25,213 nt of DNA from a virus, in IMG/VR virus record IMGVR_UViG_3300042197_002006, positions 1 through 25,213 of that record. One strand, given 5' to 3'. Shown piece after piece: positions 23,739-25,213 of the stretch (its first letter is position 1; each line of letters starts with the position of its first letter). Made by a program: the position numbers and the translations under genes. Under the pieces are notes generated by a model, which was not told the DNA's origin, searched no databases, and saw nothing but the letters and a program-made list of their open reading frames with translations.

Positions 23739-24241
23739 AGTTGATCATTTTTAACTGAGTACTTTTCTAAGAGTTCTGGAGAATACTGCTCAAGCACATT
23801 CCCCTCTAATTTTTCATCTCTCTTCCTTTTTTCTAACTGATATACTCTATTTCTGATTTCTGTCGAAGAATATTTATGCCTTCTTAGATGATAATAAATT
23901 TCAATATCATTATCAATACAATACTGTTTACCAGTAAAATCAATATCTTTATATTCCTCACTTAAAAATCTGACATGAATTGTTTGAGTTTGAATCAAAT
24001 TTAGAAGATCTTCTTCAGTCTCATAAACTAAAATCTCATCAACATACTTACAAGCTTGTAATTGAACGTATCGTTCATATACAGATTGTGTTGGTTTGTT
24101 TTTAATTCCAGGACGATCAATAGTCGGATCAACTTGAAGTGCTACCTTAAGATAGTCACACATTTCTTTTTCCATTTTAAGCATAGTGACATGTCCAGCA
24201 TGAAACAAGTCAAATGAACTACAATTAAATCCAATTTTCAT
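23735..24241 (-). CDS. TagD-like cytidylyltransferase-family protein
   Basis: The 168-residue protein has the nucleotidyltransferase motifs FDLFHAGH (residues 10-17, HxGH) and YSSTEIRNR (124-132). A TagD-like YERYVQLQACKYVDEI (55-70) followed by ETEEDLLNLI (74-83) lies between them. TagD makes CDP-glycerol, and relatives activate ethanolamine, pantetheine or sugar phosphates. The insert and the C-terminal Lys/Glu-rich tail differ from TagD, so the substrate is open. ATG at 24241 is chosen; a frame to 24247 would start with TTG. It is the first gene after the promoter at 24263-24291 and stands where rmlA would be in an rml operon. Confidence 0.75.
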   Translation of the reverse strand: MKIGFNCSSFDLFHAGHVTMLKMEKEMCDYLKVALQVDPTIDRPGIKNKPTQSVYERYVQLQACKYVDEILVYETEEDLLNLIQTQTIHVRFLSEEYKDIDFTGKQYCIDNDIEIYYHLRRHKYSSTEIRNRVYQLEKRKRDEKLEGNVLEQYSPELLEKYSVKNDQL

Positions 24242-24262
24242 ATACAAAAAATCTCTAATAAG

Positions 24263-24291
24263 ATTATACTAAAAAAGGTGGGTTTATGCAA
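24263..24291 (-). promoter_or_regulatory. Sigma70-type promoter for the glycan cluster
   Basis: On the minus strand the -10 is a perfect TATAAT (24268-24263). Exactly 17 bases upstream is TTGCAT (24291-24286), a -35 with three of six consensus bases that falls in the loop and stem of the preceding terminator. The start near 24256 leaves about 15 bases of leader. It is the only promoter seen for the next 12 kb of overlapping genes. Confidence 0.65.
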
Positions 24292-24300
24292 CCCACCTTT
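24274..24300 (-). terminator. Strong Rho-independent terminator
   Basis: A perfect 11-bp stem (AAAGGTGGGTT with AACCCACCTTT) closes a 5-base loop and is followed on the minus strand by a run of six T that overlaps the stem end (24276-24271). On the plus strand only three T follow, so it acts mainly for minus transcripts, ending the small-gene operon at 24435-25167. It overlaps the promoter of the glycan cluster. Confidence 0.85.
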
Positions 24301-24447
24301 GGTAATTCAGGCTCGCCACCAATTCTTTGACTGGAAATTGGAAACCAGGCGGGAGAGAGTCCCATCCGCACCACTTGCTCTTGAGAGAAGCAAGAAACTC
24401 ACAATAGGGTCATACTTGACTCCACCACCTAGTTTTACTGAACTAGG
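24301..24447 (-). other. Untranslated stretch with three evenly spaced hairpins
   Basis: Between the stop of the membrane protein (24435) and the terminator lies a region that looks richer in G and C than its neighbours. It has three hairpins: 24447-24428 (7-bp stem), 24394-24374 (6 bp) and 24341-24319 (6 bp). Their 3' ends are 54 and 55 bases apart. Each is followed by TGGTG or TGGCG. The first spans the upstream stop codon. An open frame (24513-24307) crosses the region but starts inside the membrane gene and has no ribosome site. It may be a 3' untranslated region, a small RNA that ends at the terminator, or a gene remnant. Confidence 0.4.
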
Positions 24448-24662
24448 AAAAGTTGGGATAACTTTGATATCTCGGTAATACCAAAGAATGCACATAAGAA
24501 TAGTACATCCCAAAGTTTAAGTTTAATCGCAAAAGGTATTGTGAGTAATCCTCCAATAATTTTTACAAATAAACCAAATTTAAAATCTCCCCACAACATA
24601 GTTTGATAACCAATTATAAGAAGAATGTTTCCAATCCACCGAAGCAAATCAGATTTTGCCAT
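24435..24662 (-). CDS. Small membrane protein of unknown function
   Basis: The 75-residue protein has three hydrophobic segments (about residues 9-24, 29-46 and 50-62) separated by charged turns such as WGDFK and KLKLWD, and a short tail. I recognise no family. Such small multi-span proteins are common in T4-like cyanophages. It starts 26 bases after the previous stop, with a GGGAG about 11 bases before the ATG, a little far for a strong ribosome site. Its stop codon lies in the first hairpin of the structured stretch. Confidence 0.65.
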   Translation of the reverse strand: MAKSDLLRWIGNILLIIGYQTMLWGDFKFGLFVKIIGGLLTIPFAIKLKLWDVLFLCAFFGITEISKLSQLFLVQ

Positions 24663-24688
24663 AAGGGGTTTGCTCCCGACCAGTGCTG

Positions 24689-24952
24689 TTATAGACCATC
24701 CGTGTCTTCATCATCATGAACATATGCAGGTACTCTATCTGGATCCAACCATTTAGTATAATTAAAGTCTTCCATAGCAGTCATTAGTTGCATCTCATTA
24801 TCGCAGAGATACATATCACGATACCTGCCAGTATAGGAATCTACTTTTTGAATACGACAATCAGGTTTTCCATTAATCTCTAAAGTTCCAACCTGAACAT
24901 AACGATATGGAAACCGCTCCATTAGAACGGTTGGTTTTCTTACTACATTCAT
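24689..24952 (-). CDS. Unknown small phage protein
   Basis: This soluble 87-residue protein begins MNVVRKPTVLMERFPYRY. It has a central YTGRYRDMYLCDN and a strongly acidic end (HDDEDTDGL). I do not recognise it. ATG at 24952 overlaps the preceding TGA as TGATG, which sets the start; an alternative TTG at 24955 adds one residue. The regular polar/hydrophobic pattern suggests a small beta-rich fold. Position and size are typical of phage accessory genes. Confidence 0.65.
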   Translation of the reverse strand: MNVVRKPTVLMERFPYRYVQVGTLEINGKPDCRIQKVDSYTGRYRDMYLCDNEMQLMTAMEDFNYTKWLDPDRVPAYVHDDEDTDGL

Positions 24953-25167
24953 CAAGCAACCTCAACAGTTTCAAGATCGGCAAGAACGTATTCCATAAGA
25001 ATCTCATAGTCATCAAGAGGATCACCAGAAAATACTACACCTTCATTTTCATAGTAACGGCGGACTTTTTTGTAAAGTTTCGGATTCTTCACATCAAGAT
25101 AAAAGTCTCCGTTTGCTGCTCCACGAAGGGTTTGAACGTCTTTCTTGAATTTTTCTGCAAGAGTCAT
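24952..25167 (-). CDS. Unknown small phage protein, first of its operon
   Basis: This 71-residue soluble protein starts MTLAEKFKKDVQTLRGAANG and has a basic middle (LYKKVRRYYENEG) and an acidic C-terminus (DDYEILMEYVLADLETVEV). I recognise no enzyme motif. Its highly charged helices suggest a small protein-binding or regulatory role, but that is a guess. The ATG at 25167 lies about 20 bases after a -10-like box at 25195-25190. Confidence 0.65.
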   Translation of the reverse strand: MTLAEKFKKDVQTLRGAANGDFYLDVKNPKLYKKVRRYYENEGVVFSGDPLDDYEILMEYVLADLETVEVA

Positions 25168-25189
25168 TGTTTTGAATGTTGACTTATGT

Positions 25190-25195
25190 ATTATA
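25190..25195 (-). promoter_or_regulatory. -10 box of a promoter cut by the window edge
   Basis: On the minus strand a perfect TATAAT lies 22 bases before the first small gene. With 17-base spacing the -35 would end at 25213, the last base of the window, which reads A as expected for TTGACA. The rest is outside the sequence. Confidence 0.45.
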
Positions 25196-25213
25196 CAGGT
25201 TTGACAAGGAATT

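Noticed and set aside
24357-24373. Plus-strand GAGTCCCATCCGCACCA resembling the 3' end of a tRNA with CCA
   Set aside because: There is no TTC-type T-loop, no matching 5' acceptor strand (GCGGATG) about 70 bases upstream and no anticodon arm.
24307-24513. 68-codon minus-strand frame across the structured stretch
   Set aside because: It starts inside the membrane-protein gene, has no ribosome site and matches no family I know. Hairpins explain the region at least as well. Kept as a rival reading in the finding for 24301-24447.
1-25213. CRISPR arrays, insertion sequences, complete tRNA genes or att sites
   Set aside because: No regularly spaced direct repeats, transposase or integrase gene, or cloverleaf could be found by reading both strands by eye. 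Faint ones could be missed.

Overview
The window looks like part of the genome of a T4-like cyanophage, a myovirus of marine Synechococcus or Prochlorococcus. The reasons are an AT-rich sequence with every credible gene on the minus strand, junctions that overlap by 1 to about 30 bases, a high-light-inducible (hli) gene of phage length, small unknown phage-style genes at both ends, and about 22 kb of surface-sugar genes. No structural, replication or packaging gene is visible, so the phage assignment rests on hli, layout and composition. A cyanobacterial genomic island is the main alternative.

Layout, in the direction of transcription (from high to low coordinates). (1) 25195-24435: three small unknown genes, one of them a membrane protein. 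They are followed by an untranslated stretch with three evenly spaced hairpins and a strong Rho-independent terminator. (2) A sigma70-like promoter whose -35 lies in that terminator loop (24263-24291) opens a 27-gene glycan cluster. The first 15 genes (24241-12328) are a TagD-like cytidylyltransferase, RmlB, RmlC, a reductase-like SDR, GDP-mannose 3,5-epimerase, another SDR, a methyltransferase-like protein, a fucosyltransferase-like protein, a GalE-like epimerase, two FkbM methyltransferases, a GT17, an exostosin-like protein, a DUF3431 protein and a GT-A-like protein. (3) A weaker promoter at 12303-12331 precedes the other 12 genes (12280-1471): a PLP/[2Fe-2S] 3-dehydrase of the RfbH/E1 type, a divergent GT11-like protein, a DUF5672 protein, a TylF-type O-methyltransferase, two clear GT11 genes flanking two GT2-type genes, NAD synthetase, a UDP-glucose/GDP-mannose-type dehydrogenase, a GT25 and a sugar C-methyltransferase. 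(4) A consensus promoter and a leader hairpin precede a secreted SLH/beta-barrel protein, which ends at a terminator. (5) A consensus promoter overlapping that terminator drives hli, a 28-residue membrane microprotein and an unknown gene that runs off the window.

Taken together, the cluster encodes making nucleotide sugars (4-keto-6-deoxyhexose, GDP-L-galactose, possibly uronic acid and 3-deoxy sugars), transferring them (up to 12 candidate glycosyltransferases) and methylating them (five methyltransferase-like proteins). The likely product is a decorated glycan, either on the infected cell's surface or on the virion; the sequence does not say which. The first enzymes of the pathways (RmlA, a mannose-1-phosphate guanylyltransferase, the E3 reductase) are not in the window and may come from the host.
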